DNA from: Notamacropus eugenii
Taxonomy: Eukaryota; Chordata; Mammalia; Diprotodontia; Macropodidae
Reading direction: 5' to 3'
Assembly: GCF_028372415.1 (NCBI RefSeq)
Contig: NC_092878.1
Location: 2,011,501 to 2,075,500 of the forward strand
DNA: 64,000 nucleotides
Shown here: positions 46,501 through 61,422 of the stretch, in pieces
Numbering within the stretch: position 1 is the first letter of the stretch
How the letters are laid out: each line of letters opens with the position of its first letter
Notes under the pieces: model-generated
The model's database searches: none
What the model saw: the letters and a program-made list of their open reading frames with translations, nothing else
What the model was told of the DNA's origin: nothing
Position numbers and translations under genes: made by a program

Positions 46501-49500
46501 CTTTTAGCATTTTGTTTATGATACCACCCTTTATGTCTAAATTACATACCCATCTGGCCCTTGTCTTGCTACATGTTGAGATGCTGATCTGGACAATAGT
46601 TTCTGCCAGCTTGCCTTCCCAACAGTTTTTTGTTCAGTAGTGAGTTTTTGCTCCATACTTGGATCTTTCACTTTACTAAACACTAGATTAGTATGTTCAT
46701 TTGCTTCTAAATTGTAAACTTAACTTGTTCTTAGCTAGCATCAAGCTGCTCTGATGATGACAATTCTGTAGACTACTCTGAGCTCCAGTATCTCGAGGAC
46801 CCTTTCCTCCCCACTCATGAACTTGTTTCATTAGCTCCCTTGACATTCTTGACCTTTCGTTTCTCCTGATTAATTGTTATTTTTCTAGTAATTTTTTGAC
46901 AGTTTGATTGGTATGGCACTGTAAATTAATTTAGGAAGTATTACCATTTTTATAGTAGCTCATCCTATTCATAGTAACTAATGTTTCTCCAGTTATTTAG
47001 ATGTGTCTTCATTTGTGTAAAAAGTGTTTTATAATTGTGTTCATATAATTCTTGTGTATGTCTTGGTGAGTAGATTCCCAAGTATTTTATATTTTCTGCA
47101 ATTATTTTAAACGGAATTTCTCTATCTCTTCATACTGGATTCTGCTGACAATATGCAGAAATGCTAACAATTTGTATGAGTTTATTTTATATTTTGTAAC
47201 TTTGCTCAAGTTGTTTACTGTTTCAATTAATTGATTTTTTGTTGACTAAAGGATTCTCTAAGTAAATAATTTTGCGTATTTCAATTTAGATACATACTAT
47301 CATTTTGAGAAGACACTCTACTAGTATTTTTAACAGGAATGGTTGTATCTTTTCAAAAGCCTTTCTTGAATCTACTGATACAACCACATGGCTTTGTTAC
47401 TAACATGGTCAATTCTGTTTACAGTTTTCCTACTATTGGACCAGCTCTCCATTCACGGTATAAATCCAATGCCGTCAAAGACATGCTGCTGTCATATCCT
47501 TGCTAATACTTTATTTAAGATGTTTGCTTCACCATTCGTTAGGGATGTTGGTTGATAGTTTTCCTTCTGTTCTGGCTTTCCCTGGTTTAAGTGTCATGGC
47601 TATATTTGTATTATAGAAGGAATTTCACAGAATTCCTTCTTTTCCTATTTTTAGAACAATTTGTATAGTACTGGAATTATTTGTTCTTTAAATATCTGTT
47701 AGTATTTTATTGTAAACTCATCTAGTCCTGTAAGTTTTAATCTGGGACTTCATTTATGGCTTGTTTGATTTCTTTCTCTGAGACACAGCTATTTAAGTAC
47801 TATACTTCCTATTCCATTAATCTAGGCAATTTATATTATTGCAAATAGCAATCCATTTCATTTCGACTGTCACTTTTATTGGCACACAGTTGGGAAAAAC
47901 AGCTCCTAATAATTTCTTTTATTTCTTCTTCATTGTGAATTCATCTTTTCCCTTTTTTTCCCTTTTCTTCTTTTTTCAAAATTCAAGTTAGCTCATGGCT
48001 TGGCTATTTTACAGACTTGTTTTCTCCCAAAAAGCCAGCTCCTAGTTTTTAATTCAATGGCACTGGCGGGGGTTGTTTTCGATTTTATTCTCTGACTTCT
48101 GCTTGTTAGGATTAAGCTATTCAGAGCGCAGTTACCTTTCACCGTGCTCCAAAGACCCTTCATTTAATGCAGTCCTCGTTCCACGGCCGCTGATTTTAAA
48201 AATTCAAACTGTTTTTGCTTTCCTTCCTTTTCAAGTTTTTTACGTTCTCGCGCATATGTACTCCTATAAAAGCACCATATATTGTTTGGAGATAGATATG
48301 TCTCTTTCTAGATCTGTCACGTCTAACTCTTCAGAAATTCCATTTGGCTCCAGTTTCTTCATCAGGAATGCGTGGAAGGCCTTTATCTCATTACAGATTT
48401 CCTTTTTCCTTATAGGATCATGCTCAGTTTTGCTGCGTAAGTCATTCTTGGATAAGCCAAGATTTGGTCTTCTGGAATATCACGTTCCCAGCTCTCCATT
48501 CCTTTAAATTGACGGCTAAACGCTGCATGACACTGACTGCAGCTCCTCCATATCGGAATTCTTTTCTTTTCTGACTGCTTGCAGTAATTTTTCTTTTACC
48601 TGAAAACTCTAGATATTGACTATTAACTTCCTGGGGTTTTTTGGGGGGGGGTTCCTCTCAGGAAATTTGGTACGGATTCTTTCCATTTCTACTTTGTAAC
48701 TGTAAGAGATCGGGACAGTTTTCTTTTACGATTTCTTGAAATATGATGTCCATTTTTCTAAGCCATGGCTTTCAGAGAGCAGTCCAACGATCCTCATATT
48801 ATCTCTCCTCAATCTGTTTTCCAGGCCAGTTGTTTTTGTCAAGATTTTCTATTTTTTCAGTGTTTTGTTGTTCAGTTATTTCAGTCATGTCTAACGCTTT
48901 GTGACCCCATTTGGGCTCTTCTAGGCAAATATAAAAAAGCAATACTAGAATGGCTTGCCATTTCCTTCTCCAGCTCATTTTACAGACGAGAAATTGAGGC
49001 CTAAAGGATTAAGTGACTTGCTCAGGGTCACACAGCTAGGAAGATGAGTCTTGCTGCCTTCAGGCCTGGTATTCTCTCCACTGCACCATCTTCCTACCCT
49101 TTTCTGTGTTTAAAGTTCCTATTGATGTCTCATGGAATCATTGCTGTTTTTCTGTGGTTCAGTCACATTCAGCTGTTCACGACCCTGTAGACCATGGCGT
49201 ACCAACACCGCACATGGGTTCTTGGCAAAGATACTGATATAGTTTGCCATTTCTTTATCCAGTGGATTAAGGCAAACAGAGATTAATGACTGACCTAGGA
49301 TCACACAGCCAGAAAATATCTGAAGCTATATCTGAACTCAGGTCTTCCTGACTCCAGGCCCAGAGCCCTATCCACTGAGCCACCTGGCTACCTCTCATGA
49401 AGTCATCAGCTTGTTCTATCTGAAATTTCAGAAGATTATTTTGTCATTCTTGGCATGTGTTCTATATGTATCTGCAAAGTCAGGACTAATTTCATTTATC

Positions 49501-52500
49501 TTTTTCTCCCTCCTAACATCTAATATGATGCTCTGCACTTAAATATTGGGTGACTTCCTTGACTTGTATTTAGGGATGTTGGAGCAACAGCGTGAATGGG
49601 TGAACTAAGAAGTTTCACTCATCTGTTTAGAAATACCCTTTGTGCCCACACTAACTACATCACTGACTCTAACCTACAACAAAGAATAGAGTTCAAGTGA
49701 ATCAACAAACTGGACTGAGATTGGCGTATTAGTCTGCAGGGATTTGGTCAGCGTAACATTTTCTATTAGGGTCTGATGACCTTTGGTGGGACTGACAGCT
49801 GAGTGCTCGGCCCCAGAACTGAGTGACCAGAGCTTGCAGCTATATGATCTACTTACATGGACATGATCAAACGAGATAATGTTTATAAAGTGCTTAGCAC
49901 AGTGCTTGGCACAAAGCAGCAGCTCAACAAATGCTTGCCACTTCCCCTTCCCCATTACAGCCTACCTTATGTCTAGATGGGTGTGACTTGAACAGCATTG
50001 GAAAAATAATCTCTCTCACCAAAAATAACTCAGCCCTGGCCTAACTTGGTGTTTGAAATTTCCACAATTAGTCACTCTTCCTTTGTGCTAAAGCACTGAA
50101 AGTAGTTGTTATGCTGCAGATGTTATGTGGAATAACATTAAGCCATTATCATCTATTAATACTTTAGTTTGAAATAGTTTGTAAAATCCCTAGCAGTGAG
50201 CAAGGCCCTAAGAAAATGGATTCCAGATTAGTAACTTCCTTTTTAAAGGAGAGGCAAATGGAGGGGAAAAGCTGGGACTGTAGGTTACTGTTGCTGTTCA
50301 AGAGATTTTCAGTCATGTCTGACTCGTCATGACCCCATTCCGGGTTTTCTTGGCAAAGATACTGAAATGGTCTGCCATGTCCTGCTCCAATTCATTTTAC
50401 AGATGAGGAAACTGAGGCAAAGTGACTTTCCCAGGGTCACACCACTAGTAAGTGTCTAGAGGCTGAATTCAAACTCAGAAGACGAGTCTTCCTGACTCCA
50501 AGGCTGACGCTCTATCCACCACGCCATCCAGCTGCCTCCTTGGTCCCTCACAGCACACTGCAGTGGGGAACTATGTATCTCAGTAGCAGGGGTGGGAAAC
50601 CTACAGCCTCAAGGCCCCATGAAGCTCTCTCTAAGTCCTCAAGTGCAGCCCTCTGATTGAATCCAAACCTCACAGAACAAATCCCCTTAATAAAAGGATT
50701 TGTTCTATACAACGTGGATACAGTCAAAAGGCTGCACCCAAGGACCAGAAGGCCATATGGGGCCTCAAGGCTGCAGGGTACCCACCCTTACAGTAAAGGG
50801 GAACACCACCTCACAGGGTGGTTCATAAAAATGCAAGTATGAGAACAGAAATGGTGAGAAGGCTTACAAAAATTTTGCTCACTTTAAAATTTTTCTTGAA
50901 GCAGGCCCTTCACTTCATTATCCAGCCAAGTCCCCTAACTGGGGATTCCAAGGGCATTCTCCTGGATGGGCCTTTGTGGCCCATTCCAACATATTTTTTA
51001 AAGTCGTATAGAAAAATAAAGTAGTAAACTACACAGGGAAGTGTCAGTGGGAAGCACCGAGTCATGTCAATAAGTATTTATTAAGCACCAAGTATGTGTC
51101 AAGCACTATTTAGACTAGAGATAAACCTAGAGAAGGAAAGTTCTCTCCCCTTTATAGCCCCAGGGAGTCTGTGATATGGAAAGCACTGGACTAAAGGAAA
51201 TCCTAATGACATGTCAATTCACACGGATGTGTTGCTTCATTAAGTTTACAAAGTATTCTCTCAAAATCACCCTGTGAAGTATATGGTGCAAATATTATCA
51301 TCATTCCCATTTTACAGGTCAGAAACTGAGGCTCAGAAAGGTTTAAATGCCTTGCCAATGTGCCTGATCACACTCAGCAAGTCAGTCAGGCTTCAAACCA
51401 AGGGCTCCAGACTCTAGACCCATTTCTCCTTCCACTACACCATGCTCGATCTCTAAGTAATCTCACTGACGGTATACACTTAATTCAATTGCACAGTCTT
51501 ACTTTTTTGAGGGTTCTTGGTGTTTTTCTCTGGACAGTAACTAAGTAAATTCTTACTATCCTTAATATTATCAGTCAGAAAAATTACAGGATGTGGTATC
51601 TTGGTTTTATACACAAAGTACTACACAGCACCACGTGCAGCCACGAATTACTTGTTGGCACAGGTTTAGGGTGAATGAATGCAACAGTCCTATAGCAACG
51701 TCTCTGGCTGAATGGCAAGCAGTGCTAAGTTCTCTCAAAAATCCCTATTTTGCTTCCTTCGCAGACACAGCGATACTGTGGTTTTAAGCAAATTGATAGG
51801 AAGTTCAGTGAGACAAGATTGCAAGGCCCCTCCGTTCCTTAAGAGAATGCAAAAATGTGGCCTATCCTGAAGATGTCCCTGCTTACCATTTCTGCTGTTG
51901 CAAGCATCTCCTATCTTTTTCCTGGGCAGTCAGGGTCCTGAAATACTATTTCTTCTTTTCAAAGTCTACTGCAACAGCTAATACCTCTTCTATTGTTAAT
52001 CATATTCCTTACTGTCAGTCTTATTCAAACCTTCCAGGTCCCTCTCACTTTCCTCAGCATCAACTCCTTCCATTCATGCCCCAGATGGCATGTCAGTGTT
52101 TGTGTCCCTCCATGACCACCACAGAGGATGGTGTTTCTGCCCAGTGTACGGATAATACAGACACAGAGAGAAATGTAACAGACTACTTACCAAACTGACT
52201 GCACTTTCTGATCCCAGCCCAACAAATAATGTTGAAGCTAGACGCTGTTTTTCTGCCTCTTCCTCTGAATGATGAAAGGCCTGGGACTGATCCTTCTTTG
52301 TCATCATCTGATCCACCTTCTCCACTAATGTACTGTCCTGAGCAACAGGCTGAAGCTCAGGGTTGTTTCCTGCTTTGTGTTCCTTTTTTGGAAGATAGCC
52401 TTCTTTTCCCCATAATTTTTTCACACCCTCCAGCTTCAGGCTATTTGTCCTAAGGAAATGAATAATGAGCCAAGTCAATTCAGGACCAAAGAATTACTTT

Positions 52501-55500
52501 CCTAAGATATTCTTCTAAAAGTATCCATGCTCCTATAGCTTTCTTGAAGTAGCTTAGCGCTAACATCACGAGGCACGAGAATAGCCAGCCAGCCAGAATA
52601 AGACATAGGATTCTCGACATCAGCCACTATGTCTACTCTCATTTTAATAAGTAAACATATTCCTGAAGGTTTCAAAAATGAGATGATTCACTACCAACAT
52701 TCCATCCGTTATACGACAGCTTCGATCTCATTTTCTTTATCGTATCAGTAATGACCTTTAATCCAAAATCTGAGAAACAATGAGAAGCAGACAAAAGGAA
52801 TGACCTTGGAATTTAAAATGCACGGATTTGGTCCTGCCTCTGACACACATCTGTGTGACCATGGACAGCTCACTCAAACCTGGTGTCCCAGAGAGCTGTC
52901 TAAGGCTGGGTTACACACAAGGTACTGACTGATCTTCACAAAAGAAGGAAGTTTCCACACTAGGAATGCTCTACCAATGAAAGCACAGGGCCGACCAAAA
53001 CCAAAATCGCCACAAATTACTAAAGGAATCGTTTTGAGAAAGAAAATGCGCAGCTTGTTCTTAGGTTTAGTTGTAGTTCAGAGGGCTTTCTTAATGAGAA
53101 GTAAATAATATACTGTCAACTAATTTATGTGTATTTTGAATAAATGAAAGGCCTGAGGATCATTTTCTAAAATAAACATAACTTCAAAACATTTTTTTTT
53201 AAAAAATAAGCTCTTTGAAAAGAGTTCTATGAACGGATGCTGAGTGAGGAGAGCAGAACCAGGAGAACACTGTACACAGTTACAGCCACACTGTACAATG
53301 ACTAACTTTGATAGACTTGGCTCTCCTCAGCAACGCAAGGTTCTATGACAAGTCCAAAAGGCTCATGATGGAAAATGCCGTCCACATCCAGAGAAAGGAT
53401 TACTGAGTCTGAATGAGGATCGAAGCAGACTACTGCTCTGTTCTTGCTTTGTTTCTTCTTTCTCACGGTTCATTCCATTGTTTGTAATTCTTCTTTGCAA
53501 CATGACTAATGTGAAAATATGTTTAATGTGAATTTTTTTTGTAGAGCCTATATCAGATGGCAAGCCATCTTGGGGAGGTGGGGAAATTTTGAAACCTAAA
53601 AGCTTGTGGAACTGAATGTTGTAAACTAAAAATAAACAAATAAATTAAGTTCTTAAGAAAAAGAGATACTCAGGAAGGATGCACAAGAGTAGCTTTTTAG
53701 GATATCTAAGATACATTTCTCCCCCAGATCAAAATAGCGATAAAGCAGCGTGAGAATGCTGTTACTCTTTCCCATTTCCTATCCCCTGGCTAGCAAAAGT
53801 AACATTCACCTCGCCTGTGGAAGAGCTAAACTCAGGAATCAGCTCTGGCACTGGACGTACTTAGCATCCCCAGGACAAGAAGAACAGAACGAGCAAATGT
53901 AGATGTTGCCGTTTGTGGCTGACGTCATCATGATGCCCTCCTTGCTTTGGTAGAGGTGCACTGCTTTTGGCTACAATGATTACCCACATTGCCTGTTACA
54001 TAGTGAATGCTTAGTAAATGCTTACTGACAGATGGATTACACTGTTTCTAATCCCAGCTGCTGCCTCTTCCTCACTTGTAGATTTAAAAAAGTCAGGAAG
54101 ACATACAGAGTTGGTAGCCTTTGACATGCTCCACACAACACATATTATTTATTCACCAGGCTGGGGTTCGAATGTCAGGTTACTTCCAAATCAAATTCAA
54201 ACACTTCCCACCACCCAGCCCCACACATATACACACTTACAACAGAGAAACAGAATGGGCCAGGAGGAAGGACACTTGTTCTGAAAGTCAGAAAACTTAG
54301 ATCAGCTGTGTGACCCACAGTGGTGCAAACCACCACCTTTATCTCATTTTGCTCATCCTTCAACTGGACATGATGCTATTTGCACCGATTACCTCACATG
54401 ATACTGTAAGGAAAGCACTTTGCAAGCCTTAAAATTCTATGAAAATGTGAGTTATCAGTATTATTATTCAAAAAAGAATATGTCAAAGGCTGAAGGCAAC
54501 CATGCAGATACTCTGAAAACATTTTAAACTCTAGCATCACTTGAACAAGTACTGCTGTGTCGAAGGGCCATGACTCTCACTTGACAGGAGTTATTTATTT
54601 TTTTAAAAGTCCTATTACTGATTTCATCTTATACATTTAGCGTACTGCACTGAAACTGGACATGAAACATTTTGAAAAACTAATTTTCTAATCATGTATA
54701 TTCCAAGGACATTTTTTAATTTAATTTAATTTAAGTCATTAAAATGAAATGTGCTATATCAGATGTTACTAGACCTTTGGAAATTATCTGAAGATCAGAG
54801 AAATTATGAGAGTCTTAGAATTCATTCTAAACCCAATAAAATAAGCCAAGAACATAAACAAGTGGAAAATAAACAGCACACTGGAAGACTGACATTTAGA
54901 CATGTACATATTCTCACCTAGCATCGAATTTCAACAAGAAAGGAACTTACTCCTTCTGTCCGGTTTCAGCGCTATTCCCGGATACATCAGAACTAAGAGA
55001 GATGCCAGCTGGAGACTGTCGCCCAGTGCAACCAGAAGACATAGTTGAAGAAAAGGATAGTCCATATGGTTCAAAATTGAGGACTGGAATTTTAAAGACA
55101 ACAGGGGATCAAATTTAAAACAAAGCAAAAAAAAAAAAAAAGGGGCAAAATTACCTTTAATAGCTTAGTTATTTCAGAAACAGAGAGGTTATAGCAGTAA
55201 TTCTTAAAACTTTTAGGATCCCTTTACACTTTTAAAAATTACTGAGGACCCTTCCAAAAAGCTTTTGCCTATGACAGTTACAGCTATCAATATTTATCAT
55301 AATGGAAATTAAAATTAGTGTTCTTAATCTTAATATTATTATGAAGAGTTTTGAATCTTACATCCCCCCAAAGAGCGTACTGGGGATCTTAAGGGTCTCT
55401 CGACCACTCTTTGAAAACCACTGGGTAACAGGATTCATGGCACACACTACAGCTATGCTCCCCACTCTTTTAGAATATCACTTGCATCCCAAAGGAATCA

Positions 55501-58500
55501 CAACTGAGAACTTTGAAATCTACATGCTGAACTTATTAAAACTTTAAAAGAAAAAGCAAGTTCTACGTAACAAAGATTCAGTTTCATGTACAATCCTCTC
55601 CTGTCCTACAATGGAAATGGAAATGCTCATGATTTGGTATTTAAGTTCAGAATAAGAAAATTAAATGAAACTTTTTTTTTTTAAAAACTATTACTTATAT
55701 TCTGAAAATGGTCAACATAGATTCCTTCTCCATGTGAATGGTCAAGTCTCCAGTAAAAGGCCTAATCATCTCCAAACTAATAGGAGAGATGTCCCATGCG
55801 TCAATACTGAAGTTGTTCTTTTTCCCTATACTGTTGCCTAAAGTTACTGTTCTTTCATGACTATGAAAATGTGCTGTATTCTAAGATACATTCCAGTTTC
55901 TCATCTTCTAATAAAAGGGCCTTCACCAATATCTCCCTACTGTCATGTTCCTTCTTAGAGTGATGGATTTGGAGCTGAATAGGGCCTTAAAGATCACTGA
56001 ACCCAATACCCTCATTTTATAAATGAGGAGATTGGGGCTGAGAGAGATTATATGACATGACTAGGGTCACACAGCTGGTAGATGTCAACAGCAGGATTCA
56101 AAACTGGGTAGCTCTGGTGTTCTGCCCAGGGGAAGGTGCTGCTTTTTGTCCTTTGGGTTTCCTGGCTACGTTCTTGCTCAAAGATCAGGCCTCAAGCCCA
56201 ATTCACTCTGGAGCTCACAGACTGGAAAACAAGTCCCCACCCACCTAACAGTAATGGCTTCTCTTTTGCCCAGGAACCCTGAGGGTCTTCCCCTCCCAGT
56301 TTGATTTTTTTTTTCTTTTTCTGATTAAAAGGGTCATCCATTGAGTAACTTAAAGAAGTCTAGTTATGAATGGGTGAGAACATGATAAGACTTAGCCAGG
56401 GCCAGGGTCTCCCATTGCATCCTGGGCCATCTCCTGTGTCCTGATGTATTAGGCCACTGGACCCAGATGGCTCTGGAGAAGAAGTGAGGCTGGTGACCTG
56501 CACAGCCCTCCCTCACTCAAATCAAAGGCAATTGCAAGTCATGCCATCCTCTTGATGCCATGGTCCTAAGAACAACAACTGCAGACTAGGTATGACATCT
56601 TTTTTAAATCCACTGCTCTCTCTCTCTTTCCACTATACTATGTTTCCTCAACTGATAAAATTCTTTTCAACACAGAATTTATCTAGTCTTAAAAGAACCC
56701 CCACCTATTTCTTTGCTCAACTGATTCCTTCCTGTTTTTCAAATATTAAAAAAAAGTTAATTAATATGACTTTATTGATTTGGAATGGTAAATCAGACAA
56801 CATATTAGCTATGTGACCTTGGGCAAGTCATTCAACCTCAACTGCCTCTAAAAGAAATTTAAAAATTTTTAAAAGGGGCAGCGAGGTGGTTCAGTGGATA
56901 GAGCACCAGCTGTGGAGTCAGGAACACCTAAATTCAAATCTTGTGACGCTAGGCAAGTCACCTAACCTGATTACATCCCACCCCCAAAATTTTTTTTTTG
57001 AAAAATCATTATCCTTTATTTGCAATTTAATCATGGAACATGGACTTTTGGCTATATTGATAAAGCTCAGTCAAGTTTAAGCAACCCATTGGCTAACACT
57101 CAATCTAGTTAATGTTTGTTTGGGGACTAATCCCTTTCTGTTACTGGCTTATCTTCCAGGGCCACATTAATTTTCCTCATTTCTAGCTGCTGTGTGTACG
57201 TGTGATTCTGGACCCAGTCCTCCTTTATTCAGTGCTCAGGAGCGAGCTAGCCGCCCAAATCACAAATCTCCTATATCTCTGGTACTGTTCTGCTTACACT
57301 CTGGCCTCAGTTTATAGCGCAGTTGGAGGAAAACAATCAGATGAAATTTTGTACAAAACTCATCCTCCCATTTTCCTAACCTGGCCCTCATTAAAAACAA
57401 CACAAAAAAATATTTGTTAGGCATGGACACTATATGTAGGACACAAACAGGCAGCTTTCTTTTTGTTTTAATTAACTTTGTTTTCAATTAGCCAGTATTT
57501 TTCCCTTCCTCCCACTCTTGTACAAAGCCCAGAGTCAGTCGTGCCCATAAATGCATGTGTGCACACTGAGTCAGGATCTAGGCTTCTCCTGATTCATCAG
57601 AAGGGCTCTGGAACCTCTGGTTGCTCACTGCACTGCTCAGAGATCTTCAGTTTTTCCAACTTGTCTGTCTTCACATCATTGTTAAAGTGTAAAGCATTCT
57701 CTCGGTTCTGCTCACCTCACTCTGCATTAGTTCATAACAAACCTTTCCAGGTTTCTCTGAAACCTTTCATTTCATCACTCTTAAGCGACAATAGTATTCC
57801 ATTATTTTCATAAATGGTAAGCTATTCATCCATTCCCCAACTGATAGGATTCCCTACAAAAAGAGTTGCCCAAAACAGTTTCATACACATACATCCTTTT
57901 CCTCTTTGTTTAATTTCAGTAAGGGTCTAGCAGTTATACAAAGCAGCTAGGTGGTGCCATGGATAGAGCTCCGGGCCTAAAGTCTGGAAGACTCATCTTC
58001 CTGAGTTAAAATCAACCCTCAAACACTTACCAGCTGTGCAATCCTGGGCAAGTTACTTAACCCTGTTTGTCTCAGTTTCTTTCCATCTATGAAATGAGTT
58101 GGAGAAGGAAATGGCAAACCACTTCAGCATCTTGGCCAAGAAAACCCAAATGGGGTCACAAAGAATCAGACGAGACTGTATGACTGAACAATTAACAGTG
58201 ATACAGGCAGACCAAAGGATATGCACTGAGTAACTCTGCAGACACAGTTCTAGGCTGCTTTCCATATTAACTAATTCATAACTCCCCTAACAGTATATTA
58301 ATGTGCCAAACAGGAAATTTTCTCAAGAACCTTTTCATCTGTATATGCCTCTCCAGTCAAAATTCAATGACTGCCTTCTGTGCCCATCTCTTATTTCTTT
58401 CTCTCAAGAAGCATACTCAACCTGAGTCAATGGGAGCTAAAAGAGTTCCTAAAATCCTAGGCAGTGTGTAGGAACAGAGAGGTACTGGCCTAGTGTACAT

Positions 58501-61385
58501 CTGGCCTGGTTGGTTCTGGGTGCCACATTTTAAGAAAAGCAATCATGAGGTGAAGTGCTCCAAAAAAGGACTCTGAGCCGGAGTCTATGAACCTGTTTTA
58601 ACATTTTGATTTAATCCTATGTGTTTTATTTTATGCATTTAAAAAACATTACTCAGAGAAGGGATCCATCTGATTTACCAGACTGCCAAAGCGAGCCATC
58701 CATAGTGGGGGAAAAAATGCTTACGAAACCCCAGCCCAAAGAAAAGCCATGAGGATAAATGACTGAATGAAAAAACATTTGTTGGGTGCTTACTATCTGA
58801 AATCATTCCTGTTCTCAAGAAAATAATGTTCTAAGGAGGCAGATAATATAGCATACATTCTAATGGGGGGAGATTTCAACTGCAAGTCACACAGAAAAGA
58901 CTGATAGTCCTCGGGATGCGATGGCAAACAGATAGAAATGTACCTTTTATAACAATACTTATATTGATAAAATCACATCTGCTTATGATTTTGAACCATG
59001 TGACAGTGCCAACGACTTGGGTGTCAAAAATTTTATTTTCTTATTCTTTGGTATTTTCTGATTCTGTGGCTGCTGAGGAGGCAAAGACTTCAGATCCTAC
59101 AGAAGCAACAGACAGATTGTACATCCACGGAGGTTTCCTCCAGGAAGATGGCTACAGGAGCTAGGCTGGAAGCAGAACAAGCAGTCTGGGGAGCCCTGGT
59201 GTCCTCAGGACTTTTGAGTTTACCTGCCCTTTGGTAGTAACTGGTGAGTAGTTGTTGAAAGTGGCAGGGAAGATGGGCCCCTTTTCCATAGTGACTGCTT
59301 CCCTCAACGATAAGTACAGGGGGTAGGGCAAGGATTCCAAGGGTCACTGCTCTTCCCAGGGCTCCTCCTGTGTTCAGGGTCCTAAGGTTCAGGGCCTCCA
59401 TCAAGGTCTGAAAGGAGGTGGTGTTTAATGTGTGCTACTAGTGGTCATATGACCTCAAGATTATGCTTTATGATTATTAGTTGAAGGAACTGAAGATGTT
59501 ATAACTGAAGATGTTATGACTGAAGACGTCATGACTGAAGACGTCATGACTGAAGATGTCATGACTGAAGATGTCATGACTGAAGACGTCATGACCTGGG
59601 AAGCAGGACAGCCACCTTCAAAGATATGAAAGGCTGATACTTCAAAAAGGTATTAGACTTGTTCAGCTTGGCCCCAGGGGGCAGAACTGGATGCAGTACG
59701 TTGATATTACAAAAAAGCAAATTTAGCCTTGATTTAAGGGAAAACTTCTGAATGATTAAGACCCCCAAAAGTGAAATGGGCTGCCTCAAGAGGTAGTGAG
59801 CTACCTCCTCCTTCAGTGAAGTTCTTCAGCAAAGGCTGGATGACCACCTGTCAGGGACATTGTGGAAAGAATTTCTGTTTAGGTGTGGGTTGGACTGATT
59901 GGAGTCTGTGAGGTTCCATCCAATTCTGAGATTCTGCATTTACAAGTTACTTTATAATCTGTTCAGCATTTGAGAGCAGGAAAATTTTCGTTTTAAAAGA
60001 TATTCTATTAACAAAGAAGTCTTCGTTTTCGAATAAGCTCTCTAAAGGCACACTATGTGAAGGTATCACTTTGATCCATCTATAAATCATCCTTTGAAAG
60101 ACCAAAAGCTATGAAATGGGGGTCCTAAAAGTGACCAAATGTTCAGCCTGAACAGCTCAAAGCTGCAGCTTCATGGGGTTCTCTTTAACACTTCAATTCC
60201 TTGCTCGCAGTTTCCAAAACCATACAATGTTACACAAGAAATTCAGGTTAGTGGGAGTAGAAGAATCCCCTTCCCCCAAGCCCCTATACTAGACCAAGGG
60301 GATTTCTTTAACAAGATGAGAAGTGAAGGTATAATAAACTAAAATACCTGTGGCAAACCTAAAATACAAGTGAACATCCTTTGTAGCATGCCACACCAAA
60401 GTCACTAAGAAAATAGATACTAGAGAATGGAGAAATTGGGTCTCTTTTCCAAATTATACAGCTATATAAAAATGTTTGAGAATATTTGAAAGGATAGCCC
60501 TATTCTGTTCAGCAAATCACTGTGAAGAACACTGACAGCAGTCGGGTGACTTCAACTTGGAAGTCTCCCTTATGGCCCCAGAGAGTCAGTATCTCTGGTT
60601 CCTAAGTTCTGAGACTGCCAAACCAACTAAAATGAATCAAAGACCATGAAAAGCCATTTTAGCCATGTTATCATCCTTTTGGACTATATGGTTCATGACT
60701 AGATTCAAGACAAAGGTCCTTTTCACATCCAGAGTACGGACATAAAGTGGCCTCTCAATGACTTGAATGAAAGCATGTTTCGCAAGATGACTATTTAATT
60801 CACGTGGTAAGAGGGTGTGGCTTTTAGAAAGAATTCTAGATGCCTAACAATATCTTTAATGGATATTACTATGGCAAAGATCCTGAAGTATGATGGACCT
60901 ATAATTTCCTCACTTGTTGGGTAACATGAAGCCTGTTAAGAAAATTTCAATTTAGATGATCCAAAAAGAAACTCTTAAATTACACTTGATTTTAGAGTGA
61001 TTTTTACAAAAATGAGTATGGAGTTATTTGGGAAAACAGAAAAATAAGAGGTCACAAGAAGCTGGTCTCTTTACGGTGTCTGATAAGAACAGAAGTAGGA
61101 ACAAAAAGAATAAAAACTGCTAAAAATGTTTACAAGAAAACTAAAGAGGAAATGACAAATAAACAATGAGCAAATCAAAATTGATGCAATAATCAATTCA
61201 ATAGTTGAAAATATTTACCAAACATTTGCTTTGTGCCAGAAACCATGCTAAATGCTAGGAATAAATAAATCAATTATTAGGCTAGTAATCTAATATTTAA
61301 ATGAATATTTAAAGTTTAATAGAAACCAGGGGAAAAATGTATACTAAAACAGTCTATCTGAAGCTACACTAACACACACACACGT

Positions 61386-61422
<37 letters not shown>

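Larger units (their letters stand above)
45385..49475 (-). mobile_element. Old L1 copy with two nested SINEs
   Basis: This is minus-strand L1 sequence in the order 3' end (45,385-46,200), ORF2 C-terminal and reverse transcriptase remnants (46,200-47,880), and ORF1-like sequence (about 48,390-48,840 and 49,105-49,136, then 49,395-49,475). It parallels the 23-29 kb L1 over most of its length but is shorter between reverse transcriptase and ORF1, as if the endonuclease part were lost. SINEs interrupt it at 48,858-49,100 and 49,137-49,394. It lies in the 7.9-kb AP4E1 intron, in the sense of the gene. Confidence 0.78.

Noticed and set aside
54931..55128. 65-codon minus-strand frame
   Set aside because: It covers a real AP4E1 exon but in the wrong phase. 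The splice-compatible frame gives the AP4E1 hinge.
59090..59404. 104-codon minus-strand open frame with a hydrophobic stretch
   Set aside because: No recognisable domain and no splice or codon support beyond length. It lies in an AP4E1 intron near a minisatellite and CR1/L3.
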